64,000 bases of DNA from Marinicellulosiphila megalodicopiae (GTDB lineage Bacteria; Pseudomonadota; Gammaproteobacteria; Pseudomonadales; Natronospirillaceae), in contig NZ_AP023087.1 of the NCBI RefSeq assembly GCF_045862395.1, positions 4,402,001-4,466,000 on the forward strand, read 5' to 3'. Position 1 is the stretch's first letter, and every line of letters starts with the position of its first letter. The notes under the pieces are model-generated. The model saw only the letters and a program-made list of their open reading frames with translations. It was not told the origin of the DNA and ran no database searches. Shown here in pieces: positions 9,555-18,749 of this stretch. A program made the position numbers and the translations under genes.

Positions 9555-10091
9555 CTAAGAATTCATTGCTTCGGCCAATTTGGCCAATTTACCACTGACA
9601 GAACCGTCAATCACCAAGTCGTTTGCACGAATAATCGCGCCGCCGATGATGCTTGGGTCAATTTCAGTAGTAATAGAAACGTCGCGGCCTAATTTAGCTG
9701 CTAATTTCTCGCTTAATGTTGATTGCTGTGCGGGTGTTAACGCAATTGCTGATGTAATGACTACATCAACTGAACCTTCTTGTTCAGCTTTTAACAAATC
9801 AAACTGAGTAGCAATTTCAGCTAATAACGATAAACGGTGATTTTCCGCTAAGGTATTAACCAAATGAATTGCTTCTTCGTTTAACTCTTCACCACATAAT
9901 TCTTTGATGAAGTTTGCTTTATCCGATGCCGTTAAGCCCGGGTTTCCCAACACAATAGAAACTTTCTCATCCAGGGTGACACTTGCCAATGTAGACAACA
10001 TGTCTGACCATTTTGCTAAGGCATTTTGATCGCTTGCCACGGCAAACGATGCTTTCGCATAAGGTCGTGCGTATGTACTTAATTCAGCCAT
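9555..10091 (-). CDS. atpH: F1Fo ATP synthase subunit delta
   Basis: 178 residues, starting MAELSTYARPYAKASFAVA, the standard N-terminus of bacterial delta. It forms the cap of the peripheral stalk, joining the b dimer to the top of F1. The C-terminal domain ends with the expected pattern DPSIIGGAIIRANDLVIDGSVSGKLAKLAE (conserved family region). Spacing is 12 bp from atpF and 8 bp to atpA. Confidence 0.97.
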   Translation of the reverse strand: MAELSTYARPYAKASFAVASDQNALAKWSDMLSTLASVTLDEKVSIVLGNPGLTASDKANFIKELCGEELNEEAIHLVNTLAENHRLSLLAEIATQFDLLKAEQEGSVDVVITSAIALTPAQQSTLSEKLAAKLGRDVSITTEIDPSIIGGAIIRANDLVIDGSVSGKLAKLAEAMNS

Positions 10092-10103
10092 GATACGCCC
10101 CTT

Positions 10104-10574
10104 TTATAGCTCTGCTGCCAATTGATCTAGCAACGCACTGTGAGTAGATTCGTCAATCTCTTTTTGTAGAATTTTTTGCGCACCTGCAATAGATAACGCA
10201 GAAACATTCGCTCGTAACGCTTCGCGCGCCGTGTTTGCTTCTTGCTCAATTTCAGAATGAGCATTTGCTTTAACACGGTCACTTTCGGTAACGGCATCCG
10301 CTTTTGCTTCTTCAACGATTGTTGCAGCGCGTTTATTCGCAGCATCAATGATAGAAGACGCTTGCTCTTTAGCTTCTGATAATGCTTTTTCAGCATCTTC
10401 ACTAGCTAACAAAAGTTTTTTCTCTGCTTGAGTAGCAGCGTCCAAACCTTCAGCAATTTTAGCTTCACGTTCTTTCATAGCAGTAATCAATGGTGGCCAA
10501 ACAAACTTGACACAAAACCACACGAATACTGCGAAAGAAACCATTTCCCAAATCAAAGTCTGATTAATATTCAC
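10104..10574 (-). CDS. atpF: F1Fo ATP synthase subunit b
   Basis: 156 residues, the same length as E. coli AtpF. A single N-terminal membrane helix (LIWEMVSFAVFVWFCVKFVW) is followed by a long charged, Ala-rich coiled coil. It forms the peripheral stalk that holds F1 to Fo. The start MNINQTLI corresponds to the family's MNLNATLI. Confidence 0.97.
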   Translation of the reverse strand: MNINQTLIWEMVSFAVFVWFCVKFVWPPLITAMKEREAKIAEGLDAATQAEKKLLLASEDAEKALSEAKEQASSIIDAANKRAATIVEEAKADAVTESDRVKANAHSEIEQEANTAREALRANVSALSIAGAQKILQKEIDESTHSALLDQLAAEL

Positions 10575-10626
10575 ACTTTCACCTCATTTATAATTGAATT
10601 AAAAAATCTTAATAAATGGGGGGATA

Positions 10627-10860
10627 TTAAGTACGAGTAAAGATAAGCATTAAGGCAATACCTAAGCCGATCATTGGTACAGCATCAACAAGTGCCATAA
10701 CAAGGAAGAATTTACCTTGAAGCATTGATGATAATTCTGGCTGACGCGCAGAACCTTCTAAGAATTTACCGCCCAAGATTCCAACGCCCAATGCAACACC
10801 AAGTGCGCCTAAGCCAAGCATGATAGAAGCTGCTAGGTAAATCATACCGATATCAGTCAT
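10627..10860 (-). CDS. atpE: F1Fo ATP synthase subunit c
   Basis: 77 residues with two membrane helices and the polar loop GGKFLEGSARQPE. The ion-carrying carboxylate is an Asp in the second helix (VMALVDAVPMIGLG). The first helix lacks the Gln and the second the Glu-Ser pair of sodium-type rings, so this is most likely a proton-driven ring. It lies between atpB and atpF in the usual order. Confidence 0.97.
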   Translation of the reverse strand: MTDIGMIYLAASIMLGLGALGVALGVGILGGKFLEGSARQPELSSMLQGKFFLVMALVDAVPMIGLGIALMLIFTRT

Positions 10861-10944
10861 ATTTTTTCTCCAGTTTTTAAGTTTAAAGTTTAAGTTAAGG
10901 TTTTTAAAATTACTCCAAAGCGTTAACTTTGGAGTCGTGCTCGA

Positions 10945-11874
10945 TTAATGATCTTCGTGTGCTTGGTTTAAGTAAACCAACGTCAAGACCATAAAGATAT
11001 ATGCTTGCAACGCTACCACTAAAATATGGAAGATTGCCCAGCCTAATTGCAATACACCAGCAGACAAAGACATGATGAATTCAGATGCCTTCAACTCATG
11101 CATACCGTACATAGTTGCAATTAATAAGAAGATTACTTCACCCGCGTACATGTTGCCGAACAAACGAAGCCCTAGTGAAACAGGTTTAGCGACCAATGTG
11201 ACTAGCTCAAGAACTAAATTCACAGGAATAAAGATTGCTTGCACAACTGGGTTTTTGAAGCTTAAAGGATTTAATGTAAGCTCTTTGATGAAACCAAAGC
11301 CCTTTACTTTAATGCTGTAGAACAACACCAATAAGAAAACACCTAAAGCCAAACCTAACGTCATATTAGGATCGGTTGATGGTACGATTTTTTGGAAAGT
11401 AGTTAAATGTAAGCTTTCCATTGTATGTGGAATCAAATCAACAGGAATCAAATCCATTAAGTTCCACAAAATAACTGTCATGAAAATAGTTAATGCTAAA
11501 GGCGCAACTATTTCATTTTTACCGTGGAAAGTTTCTTTGGTTTGACTATCAACGAATGATACGACCAACTCTACAAAAGACTGAGAGCCTTTTGGAACAC
11601 CCGCTGACACACGACGTGCGATCAACCAGAAAAAGCCCATGCCAAATATACATAACGCGAGAGACCAACCAATTGAGTCAACATGCAAACCAGAAAAACC
11701 CATTGCAGCAGCCTCTTCCGCACAACTTGCCATTTGCCAACCTGCATCTGCAGCCGTCACTACTTCACCATGACAATCAATAGCACCTTCGGGTAAATTA
11801 CCGAACGTGGAATTGACTAAATGGTGAGCAATATAGTCACCAGAAGGGACTAATTCTCCACTGTTTCCAGCCAT
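10945..11874 (-). CDS. atpB: F1Fo ATP synthase subunit a
   Basis: 309 residues. It forms the proton half-channels against the c-ring. The essential Arg is in SLGLRLFGNMYAGE, and the last helix pair contains LQAYIFMVLTLVYLNQA. It is nearly 40 residues longer than E. coli AtpB. The extra part is an acidic, Cys-containing N-terminal segment (about residues 25-65, with DCHGEVV and ASCAEEAAAMG) before the first membrane helix, which would lie on the periplasmic side. The rest aligns normally, so I regard it as functional. Confidence 0.96.
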   Translation of the reverse strand: MAGNSGELVPSGDYIAHHLVNSTFGNLPEGAIDCHGEVVTAADAGWQMASCAEEAAAMGFSGLHVDSIGWSLALCIFGMGFFWLIARRVSAGVPKGSQSFVELVVSFVDSQTKETFHGKNEIVAPLALTIFMTVILWNLMDLIPVDLIPHTMESLHLTTFQKIVPSTDPNMTLGLALGVFLLVLFYSIKVKGFGFIKELTLNPLSFKNPVVQAIFIPVNLVLELVTLVAKPVSLGLRLFGNMYAGEVIFLLIATMYGMHELKASEFIMSLSAGVLQLGWAIFHILVVALQAYIFMVLTLVYLNQAHEDH

Positions 11875-11903
11875 TGTATTACACCTTTATTTGTACCCGC
11901 GTT

Positions 11904-12314
11904 TTACGACGGATGATTAATTTGAAACTGGGTAAGGACCACGTTAACGATAATCATTAAAATGTATCCAATAAACAGGGTGGGAAAATGCAGTAATTCT
12001 GGAATGGCGATAAATGATGTAACAAACAACGCACAGCTCAAAACTACTTTATAAAATTCGCCCAGGTACAACCCTGATTTAATTCGATCTATATCGCTGG
12101 TGCCGTAATAGGCAAAAGCTTTAAAATTTAAATAGGCTTGGGGGAGGGTAAAAATGAGTATTGCGCAAAACAACGACAATCCCACATTCACATTTACTAA
12201 CAACACACCCGCCGCCAACATCAGCGCCACGCTTGCTTGAAGAAGAAGAGCCTTATTAAGAGCAGGCTTTTTCAGTTTACTGGGTTTAAACGGTTTAAAT
12301 ATCGAATCACTCAT
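11904..12314 (-). CDS. atpI: ATP synthase protein I
   Basis: 136 residues with four hydrophobic segments and a basic N-terminus (KPFKPSKLKKPALNKA). It is the first gene of the operon, 29 bp ahead of atpB. AtpI is reported to help assemble the c-ring or to act in ion uptake; it is not a structural subunit. Identity rests on size, topology and position more than on strong sequence motifs. The par and gid genes often found upstream of atpI are absent here; the next gene is divergent. Confidence 0.88.
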   Translation of the reverse strand: MSDSIFKPFKPSKLKKPALNKALLLQASVALMLAAGVLLVNVNVGLSLFCAILIFTLPQAYLNFKAFAYYGTSDIDRIKSGLYLGEFYKVVLSCALFVTSFIAIPELLHFPTLFIGYILMIIVNVVLTQFQINHPS

Positions 12315-12704
12315 CTTGATGCACTACTTCTATTTAAACTACCCATCAAACATTTCATCAAACTTTCCGTTGACGCCTAAAGTTACGCCATTTTTTAGCG
12401 CCGTGTACTATAAAGGTTCACGCACCCAATTTCAATCTAAAATCTGCACTGTTTTGGGTGTTCAAGCCCCGTTTTAATAGCAAAATAATATTGGACTGAA
12501 CTCAAGATTCATGCGTACCGAGTGAATATTTGAGCATTTATTATTCAACTTAATAGATTTCAAACTATTTCATTAAATTTAATGCCGAACATGCACTGTT
12601 TGCTACATTCTTTGAACCTCACTAAATCACTGCCTCACAATCGATATTACACACTTTTTGTTTTCAATCTTAAACAAACCAATAACATAACATTTGTCAC
12701 AATT

Positions 12705-12723
12705 TAATATGACTGTCATATTA
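12705..12723. promoter_or_regulatory. Perfect 19-bp palindrome, candidate operator
   Basis: The 9-base arm TAATATGAC is followed by T and then its exact inverse complement. It lies in the 515-bp divergent gap between atpI and the gene starting at 12830, about 107 bp before that start. The symmetry is typical of a dimeric repressor site; the binding protein is unknown. The rest of the gap (12315-12704) is AT-rich and must hold the atp promoter, but I cannot place it. Confidence 0.5.
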
Positions 12724-12751
12724 TTTGCATAGCCTATTTCACGAGCACAAT

Positions 12752-12812
12752 CGGCAACAACCGGCAACAACCGGCAACAACAACTACAACCACAACTACA
12801 ACTACAACAACC
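12752..12812 (+). repeat. CGGCAACAAC x3 and AACTAC-type tandem repeats in a 5' leader
   Basis: Three perfect copies of CGGCAACAAC (12752-12781) are followed by about five hexamers of the AACTAC/AACAAC type, ending 18 bp before the start codon at 12830. The tract has almost no G or T on the plus strand apart from the CGG units, so the transcript there would be unstructured and A/C-rich, similar to translation-enhancing CA-rich leaders. That role is inference. Confidence 0.85.
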
Positions 12813-12829
12813 ATAAAAAGAGTACGATT

Positions 12830-13192
12830 ATGATTCAGTCACCTGAAGGCAGCATCATCGACATACTATGCTCATTGGACGAGACACTTAGTAGCAACTC
12901 TATTGTGATGCGTCAATCTGAGTACAATCAATACTTGATTCATCAAGCCACCCTTAAAATTCTTGATTGGCTAAAAACCAAGTTAAAACTATCCATACAA
13001 CTTCATTTAGAGGCCATTGAGTCAATAGATGAACAAAATATTCGGTTTACTTTAACTTGTCATGATTTTGCCCAAACATTATTTTTTAAAATTAAAGCCA
13101 GTCAAAATGGCCAGCTTAAATTTTCAAGTAATGTGGATTTCAATTCAGATATCTATGTTCAAGAACTCCCGCAACAAACCGTCGTAGCCTAA
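12830..13192 (+). CDS. Hypothetical protein, 120 residues
   Basis: The ATG at 12830 is preferred over an upstream start at 12725, because the latter would translate the low-complexity repeat and because AAAAAGAG precedes 12830. No signal peptide or membrane helix is visible. The protein is mixed alpha/beta (LIHQATLKILDWLKTKLKLSIQ and a later beta-rich half) and I recognise no family. A hairpin terminator follows at 13223, so it is probably monocistronic, controlled from the palindrome at 12705. Confidence 0.65.
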   Translation: MIQSPEGSIIDILCSLDETLSSNSIVMRQSEYNQYLIHQATLKILDWLKTKLKLSIQLHLEAIESIDEQNIRFTLTCHDFAQTLFFKIKASQNGQLKFSSNVDFNSDIYVQELPQQTVVA

Positions 13193-13222
13193 ATACAGCC
13201 TAAATACGACACGCATAAAAAA

Positions 13223-13246
13223 GCCATTGGATGGCGGTTTATTTTT
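13223..13246 (+). terminator. Rho-independent terminator
   Basis: GCCAT and ATGGC enclose a TGG loop, followed by GGTTTATTTTT and preceded by a run of A. It separates the hypothetical gene from the MORN/C13 gene. Confidence 0.65.
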
Positions 13247-13320
13247 CTCACCTATAGATTCACCAAATCAAAACCGATATTCTGTCTTTATTTTTGAAAC
13301 AACTAATTTGGATTTTTTAT

Positions 13321-14889
13321 ATGCGTAAATTTGGTTTGGCAATTGTTTGCTTAATTTGGCCATTATTTTTAATTGCCAATGAAATCATCACCCTACCAGA
13401 CGGATCGATTTACGAAGGTCAAATTCAAGATGGGTTGTTATCAGGCGAAGGTAGATTAATTTACACCGACCAGACCTATTACGAAGGCGAATTTAAACAG
13501 GGCGTTTTTGAAGGTTATGGAAAACTTACCAAACAAAACGATTTTATTTATGAAGGCGATTTTTCCAATGGGCAATACAATGGACAAGGTAAATATTATA
13601 ACGAACAAGTAAGCTATGAAGGACACTTTGAAAATAACGTATTTACAGGTAAAGGCATCCATATCGATTACGATGGAATAATATATTCTGGAACATTTAC
13701 AAAATGGACATTAAACGATCAAGGCAGTATGCAAGACAAAAGCGGCAATAAATGGACAGGAATATTTAAAAATAACGAAATACAAAAAGGTGAATACATT
13801 GGAATTGATGGCACACATTATATTGGTGATTTTTCTTATGCTAGATTCAACGGATTAGGTACTTTAACCTATCCAAATGGCGATCAATATATTGGTCAGT
13901 TTTCTTGGGGCTCACCCTCAGGAAAAGGTCAATTGACCAAATCACTTGAAGATGGCACGAAAGAAATTCTAAAAGGTATTTGGCAAGAAGGGGAATTTAA
14001 AGGTGACCCAACATCCAATGAATATTTAAAATCTAATCGCGATCGCGAACAATACCTATACAACCAAACTGAATTATTAAATGCGCAATTTGATTCATTA
14101 ACTCAGCACGATACTCAACAAATTGATTATTACTCATTAACTGCTGCAATGTATGGCGGGCAATCAGTGTTTGCCAGTGAAGTATCGATCATCAATCAAA
14201 CACTCAATCAATATAAAATACAAGACAACCAACAAATTACACTTATGAATAGCATGGACAATCTAGATATTCCTTGGGCAACCCATCATGCAATTAAACT
14301 CAGCCTTGAACAAATCCAAAATAAAATCGATGTGACTCAAGATGTTTTATTAATGTATTTAACCAGCCATGGTAATGCCGATATTGGCATTGCATTAGAT
14401 ATTCATGGAATGAACATCGGGAATATCAGTCCGACTATGTTGTCCGACAGCCTAAATTCAACCAAAATTAAATGGCGAGTCATCATCATTAGTGCCTGCT
14501 ATTCAGGTGTATTCATTGATAAATTAAAAAATAAAAACAGTATTATTATCACTGCAGCGGATTCGACACACACTTCTTTTGGTTGCTCCAATGATTTAGA
14601 CATGACGTATTTTGGACAGGCATATTTTCAAGATGCATTTAAATCACTTGATTTTATTGACACGTTTAACAGAGCAAAATTATTAGTTAAGGAACGTGAA
14701 GAAGCTCAAGGCTATGAATTTTCAAATCCGCAAATTTTTGTAGGTGATAATATTAGAGCACATTTAAATTTAACAACAGAAATAAAAGACATCAAAGAAA
14801 AGGAAACTATATTGAATCAATTAAAAAAACTATTTTTAGATATTAAAGATAAAAACACAACTTCAGACAATTCACAGAACACAAAATAG
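13321..14889 (+). CDS. Exported MORN-repeat protein with C13 (legumain-like) cysteine protease domain
   Basis: 522 residues from the ATG at 13321; an in-frame TTG at 13294 is a weaker start. Residues 1-20 are a signal peptide or anchor (LAIVCLIWPLFLIAN). About eight MORN repeats follow (YEGQIQDGLLSGEG, YEGEFKQGVFEGYG, YEGDFSNGQYNGQG and so on, about residues 30-235). The C-terminal half is a caspase-fold C13 peptidase: the catalytic His is H350 in YLTSHGN and the catalytic Cys is C393 in ISACYSG, with ITAADSTHTSFGCS after it. C13 enzymes cut after Asn or act as transpeptidases; the substrate here is unknown. MORN repeats usually bind membranes or proteins. The SRPBCC gene follows 9 bp downstream and is probably co-transcribed. 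Confidence 0.82.
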   Translation: MRKFGLAIVCLIWPLFLIANEIITLPDGSIYEGQIQDGLLSGEGRLIYTDQTYYEGEFKQGVFEGYGKLTKQNDFIYEGDFSNGQYNGQGKYYNEQVSYEGHFENNVFTGKGIHIDYDGIIYSGTFTKWTLNDQGSMQDKSGNKWTGIFKNNEIQKGEYIGIDGTHYIGDFSYARFNGLGTLTYPNGDQYIGQFSWGSPSGKGQLTKSLEDGTKEILKGIWQEGEFKGDPTSNEYLKSNRDREQYLYNQTELLNAQFDSLTQHDTQQIDYYSLTAAMYGGQSVFASEVSIINQTLNQYKIQDNQQITLMNSMDNLDIPWATHHAIKLSLEQIQNKIDVTQDVLLMYLTSHGNADIGIALDIHGMNIGNISPTMLSDSLNSTKIKWRVIIISACYSGVFIDKLKNKNSIIITAADSTHTSFGCSNDLDMTYFGQAYFQDAFKSLDFIDTFNRAKLLVKEREEAQGYEFSNPQIFVGDNIRAHLNLTTEIKDIKEKETILNQLKKLFLDIKDKNTTSDNSQNTK

Positions 14890-14898
14890 GAATCCTAT

Positions 14899-15312
14899 AT
14901 GAGCATCAACATCACGATACAAACCACGATTCACTCCAACATCCAAACAGTTTGGTCGGCTTGGACAACTCCAGAAGATATCAACCAATGGAATTTTGCA
15001 TCAATTGAATGGTGCAATCCAAAAAGCACGAACGATTTGATCGTTGGTGGTCGATTTAATTATCGCATGGAAGCAAAAGATGCCAGCATGGGATTTGATT
15101 TTGAGGGCACTTATACCAATATTATTTATAACGAGTTGATTGAATATAAACTAGATGACAATCGATTAGTAAAAGTTGAATTTATTATAGAAGGTGACCA
15201 AGTAATCGTAAAAGAGTCATTTGATTGCGAAGACGAAAACACGGCAGAACAACAAAAAATGGGCTGGCAGTGCATTCTAGATAATTTCAAAAAACATGTA
15301 GAAAGCAAATAA
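14899..15312 (+). CDS. SRPBCC (AHSA1-like) domain protein
   Basis: 137 residues, soluble. The pattern ITIQTTIHSNIQTVWSAWTT followed by PEDINQWNFASIEWCNPKST and GGRFNYRMEAKDASMGFDFEGTY is typical of AHSA1/START-like (SRPBCC) proteins, which bind hydrophobic ligands in a helix-grip fold. The specific ligand cannot be told from sequence. AGGAATCC lies before the start, and the gene is 9 bp downstream of the MORN/C13 gene. Confidence 0.85.
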   Translation: MSINITIQTTIHSNIQTVWSAWTTPEDINQWNFASIEWCNPKSTNDLIVGGRFNYRMEAKDASMGFDFEGTYTNIIYNELIEYKLDDNRLVKVEFIIEGDQVIVKESFDCEDENTAEQQKMGWQCILDNFKKHVESK

Positions 15313-15319
15313 AAAAATA

Positions 15320-15350
15320 AAGGAACCAACTTATATTTGGCTCCTTTTTA
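15320..15350. terminator. Bidirectional terminator between convergent genes
   Basis: AAGGAACCAA pairs with TTGGCTCCTT (one mismatch) around a 7-base loop, flanked by A-rich and T-rich runs. It sits between the convergent ends at 15312 and 15348. Confidence 0.75.
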
Positions 15351-15905
15351 ATCCGTTGCGGCTACAAAATTTTCATTACCTTCAAACACTTTAATGGCAT
15401 AAATCACATCACAGCTAATGCACTCAACCCAATATACCTGACTGTCTGTTTGATAAATTCCCGTGAAATTATATTCATCAGTCAAGCCATCAAGCTCAAT
15501 CACTTTAAACGCAACCACATCCAACTGATGGTTTAACACCAATAAATATTTTACCCACTGACCCGATTCGTATTGTGCATAACCTGTATGATATTGCTCA
15601 TTTAAACCATCGTAATTGTAATCACCCTCTACTTGAAAGAACACATCGTTTTCTTCTAACGCCAGACATTCTTCAAACTCAAAACCCGACCACACATCAC
15701 AACTTAATGGGTAGATAGCCGCTAACGATTCATCAATGTGTTTTATATCAATGTTATTTATTGTAAATTGCGGATTTGACAACGCAGAATTCATTTGAAT
15801 TTCATTAAAACCTGTCGCGTAATTTTTTTGCATCACTAATAATAAAACCAACATGACTGTAGTTGAAATTATTATTCTAATGTTACGGGGGTTAGATGTA
15901 CTCAT
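15348..15905 (-). CDS. Hypothetical exported or membrane-anchored protein
   Basis: The ATG at 15905 is chosen; a GTG nine bases upstream is possible. About 185 residues. One N-terminal hydrophobic stretch (IIISTTVMLVLLLVMQKN) acts as signal or anchor, and the rest is periplasmic. Four cysteines occur as SCDVW, EECLA, ECIS and SCDVI, suggesting disulphides. EGDYNYDGLNEQYHTG resembles a single VCBS-like calcium loop. No named family is recognised. Confidence 0.65.
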   Translation of the reverse strand: MSTSNPRNIRIIISTTVMLVLLLVMQKNYATGFNEIQMNSALSNPQFTINNIDIKHIDESLAAIYPLSCDVWSGFEFEECLALEENDVFFQVEGDYNYDGLNEQYHTGYAQYESGQWVKYLLVLNHQLDVVAFKVIELDGLTDEYNFTGIYQTDSQVYWVECISCDVIYAIKVFEGNENFVAATD

Positions 15906-16115
15906 GTCTCTCACTCTTTTTGCTAATCATTTTGATAAGATTCATTATGATTAATCATTGTAAAAAATCGGTGAAAACTTAGTAAAAAGTCTTTCAAGAT
16001 GTTTTTTATATCATTACATGAAAAGAAAGTTTGTAAATTGTTGTATCCGTCATTGTTTTTGGCGATAAAGTTGCTATAACTACACGCTGAAATTTCAATA
16101 AAAAATAAGTAACTT

Positions 16116-16937
16116 ATGGCATCAATATTTTGGGTCGAAGATCAGTTTCATTGGATCAACAAAATTTTACCAATTTTACAAGCGCATCAATTTGATGACT
16201 CCCCAACCATTGTGGATTGCCATAAATCTGCACAGGCAGCCTGTCAAAAAATTAAAATAATGACCGACGATCAACGTCCAAGCCTTGCACTGCTTGATGC
16301 GAACATGCACGGCAATGACCATGCTGGTTTTAGTGTGTCACGTGCTTTAAAAGACAAATGGCCCGATTTACCGATCGTGTATTTTTCAGAACACTCAGGC
16401 ACCGACATCGAAATGCAAGCACTGGAACAGGGCGATAGCCGAGACTTTATTGCCAAACATCAGAATAATATTGAACAGGTTTTATGCTGGCGAATAAAGG
16501 CAGTCATACGCCAACATCAACTTGCAGGCTCAACAAACAACAAAAGCACCTCACAAAAAAATGACGATTTTATTATTAATGGCGACTTAAAAATGGATTT
16601 AGCCACATGGCAGGTTTACTTTCGTAACCAAACGTTAATGAATCCAGCAAACACTAAACGCCCGTTAGCCCCTACTCCACGAAAAATTTTACGTGAATTA
16701 TTACAATCCAGCCCAAGACCTATCTCAACAATTGATATGGCCCAACGCATTGATGCAGATGTGGAAAAGTTTTCCTACGCAAGTTATCGTCAACATATTA
16801 AAATTCTCAGACACTCTATTGAATTGATTGCACAATCAACGGATCCGAAATTCTCATTTTTAGAATTATGCAAACAGGGTAAAGGTATTGCTGCAGTGGG
16901 CGACGAAGGTGCATATCGTTGGAAATCCATTGATTAA
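16116..16937 (+). CDS. Response regulator with OmpR-like winged helix
   Basis: 273 residues. The N-terminal receiver has the acidic pair in FWVEDQ, phosphoacceptor D61 in LLDANM, the switch Ser in YFSEHSG and the Lys in DFIAK. The C-terminal part (about 165-270), with APTPRKILRELLQ and SYASYRQHIKILRHSIE, fits a divergent OmpR/PhoB winged helix. A sensor kinase gene starts 23 bp downstream, so the two most likely form a cognate pair. The target genes are unknown. Confidence 0.8.
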   Translation: MASIFWVEDQFHWINKILPILQAHQFDDSPTIVDCHKSAQAACQKIKIMTDDQRPSLALLDANMHGNDHAGFSVSRALKDKWPDLPIVYFSEHSGTDIEMQALEQGDSRDFIAKHQNNIEQVLCWRIKAVIRQHQLAGSTNNKSTSQKNDDFIINGDLKMDLATWQVYFRNQTLMNPANTKRPLAPTPRKILRELLQSSPRPISTIDMAQRIDADVEKFSYASYRQHIKILRHSIELIAQSTDPKFSFLELCKQGKGIAAVGDEGAYRWKSID

Positions 16938-16960
16938 TATAATTTATTTGAGTAATTAAA

Positions 16961-18580
16961 ATGACAAATCTAATTCAGCCATTGCGTTTTCCATATTTAA
17001 GTTTGATGGGTATATTTCTTATTATTCTTTCGTCCATTTATGATCATGCATTTATTTCAATTTATATTGCGCCCTATATATTGTCACGCATAACACAACA
17101 ACTAGAATATGCCTGTCTTACATTAGGATTATTGATTTGTTTTTGGTCATTTATTCGCTTTCAACGCTTGGCACGTTTGCAAAAATCTAACATCCAGAAT
17201 CTACTGATAGAAAACAACCAAATTAAAAAACAAAATAAATCCTTAAACAAAAAAGCATTTACTTATTCAACTCATGCCGATAAGTTAAAATATTTTATCA
17301 GTGAAAAACTATTAGAATTCATTGAGTACGACGAAAAATATCTGCATTTCAAGTCCATTGCATCGGAAGTTAGGCACAATGGCGTCATCAGTTACGACAA
17401 AGTAAAAACATTTATTCAAACACTGCAAACCCAATTAAAAATATTAAATAAAAACAACCCTGCCGTAGATATTTCTGCCATCAAACAATCAAGCGATGAC
17501 GCAATGGCGTCAATGAAATACTTATGGGATTTGTTAGATTTAGCTACTACAGACAATATTGCTCTGCATATTAGTGATTATTTATGTGAATGCGAAGAAC
17601 ACTACATTCAGCATTCCTTAAATGCACAAGAGGTTCAATCAAAAGATTTTTATTATCAACCTAAATTCGCATTACTTTCCTATTTAAGTACACTTACTGA
17701 ATCTTCCGAACAATATCGCAATATATTAAAAAGCAAAAAGAAAACCACAACTTTAATTAATGATCAATTTTATTTAATAATTCATCAATGTGAAGAATTA
17801 TTAGGCAACCCAAATCATTTTATTTTACTTATTGAAAATATCATTAAAAATGCTCAATTCTTTTTACAAAAATCAAAATTCAAACAAAAAACCGATAAAA
17901 TTGTTATCGAACTGGGTCAAGAAAACAGCCACTTATTTTTAAACATTTACAATCGTGGCCCCAATATCAAAGACGACAATAAATCAGAAATTTTTAAGCT
18001 GGGGTTTTCAACTCGAAAAGTAAAAGAGAATCACGGAAAAGGATTAGGATTATTTTTTAGCCATGAAATTGTCAGCGGATACGAAGGGAAAATACGCGCA
18101 GAGAATATTAAAAATCCGAATCAAGAATACAAATTAGATATCACTTTCGATGATGAAAGTGTCGAATACATTCAGATTCAACATAATGCGAATGGTGAAA
18201 CTCTTACTTTAAACACCAAAGAATCGCATCCGCATACAAGCATCACCAATCGAAATTGCAAAAGTGAATTCAACCAAACCATAAAAAAAATCAAAATCTG
18301 TCACAGCTATTCAAAGAAAACCCATGAAATTATACTTAAAGAGATCAATAGCATTAATTTTGTTGATAACTTTTCTCAAATGGCACAATTTTGCATAGAT
18401 GTTCAAAATAAAAAACGTAAAAGTGAATTAAAATGGACAATGCTTGATATCTCAGGCGTGCAATTTCAAATTCGCTTACCATTAGCAAGTGCGCGAATGG
18501 ACGAATTTGACGAAACCGATATGGCGCTTGATGATGAATTTGAATCCCTTGACCAAAAATTCAATCAAGATTTAGAGTAA
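16961..18580 (+). CDS. Membrane sensor histidine kinase
   Basis: 539 residues. Two N-terminal membrane helices (LSLMGIFLIILSSIYD and LACLTLGLLICFWSF-like) enclose a very short outer loop. A coiled coil (about 80-110) and a poorly conserved dimerisation region follow, in which SEVRHNG may carry the phosphorylated His. The ATP-binding domain shows an N box (LIENIIKNAQFF), FKLGFSTRKVKENHGKGLGLFFS as G boxes. The C-terminal 150 residues are extra and unassigned, with acidic runs at the end. It pairs with the response regulator 23 bp upstream. Confidence 0.78.
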   Translation: MTNLIQPLRFPYLSLMGIFLIILSSIYDHAFISIYIAPYILSRITQQLEYACLTLGLLICFWSFIRFQRLARLQKSNIQNLLIENNQIKKQNKSLNKKAFTYSTHADKLKYFISEKLLEFIEYDEKYLHFKSIASEVRHNGVISYDKVKTFIQTLQTQLKILNKNNPAVDISAIKQSSDDAMASMKYLWDLLDLATTDNIALHISDYLCECEEHYIQHSLNAQEVQSKDFYYQPKFALLSYLSTLTESSEQYRNILKSKKKTTTLINDQFYLIIHQCEELLGNPNHFILLIENIIKNAQFFLQKSKFKQKTDKIVIELGQENSHLFLNIYNRGPNIKDDNKSEIFKLGFSTRKVKENHGKGLGLFFSHEIVSGYEGKIRAENIKNPNQEYKLDITFDDESVEYIQIQHNANGETLTLNTKESHPHTSITNRNCKSEFNQTIKKIKICHSYSKKTHEIILKEINSINFVDNFSQMAQFCIDVQNKKRKSELKWTMLDISGVQFQIRLPLASARMDEFDETDMALDDEFESLDQKFNQDLE

Positions 18581-18697
18581 TTACTCACTCAAATTGGATT
18601 CTGGGATTGCTTTCATGCCACAACAATTTAAAACATAGCCATTATTACTTACAAAATAATGAAGTTTTGCACAAATTAAATTTTATTAAGGCGATAT

Positions 18698-18749
18698 AAA
18701 ATCCATCATCTAAATAGAATCCATCATCTAAATAAAATCCATCATCTAA
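18698..18749. repeat. 18-bp tandem repeat, about three copies
   Basis: AAAATCCATCATCTAAAT repeats at 18698, 18716 and 18734 (the second with G for A, the third incomplete). It lies in the 321-bp gap between the two kinase genes; I see no other structure in that gap. Confidence 0.85.
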
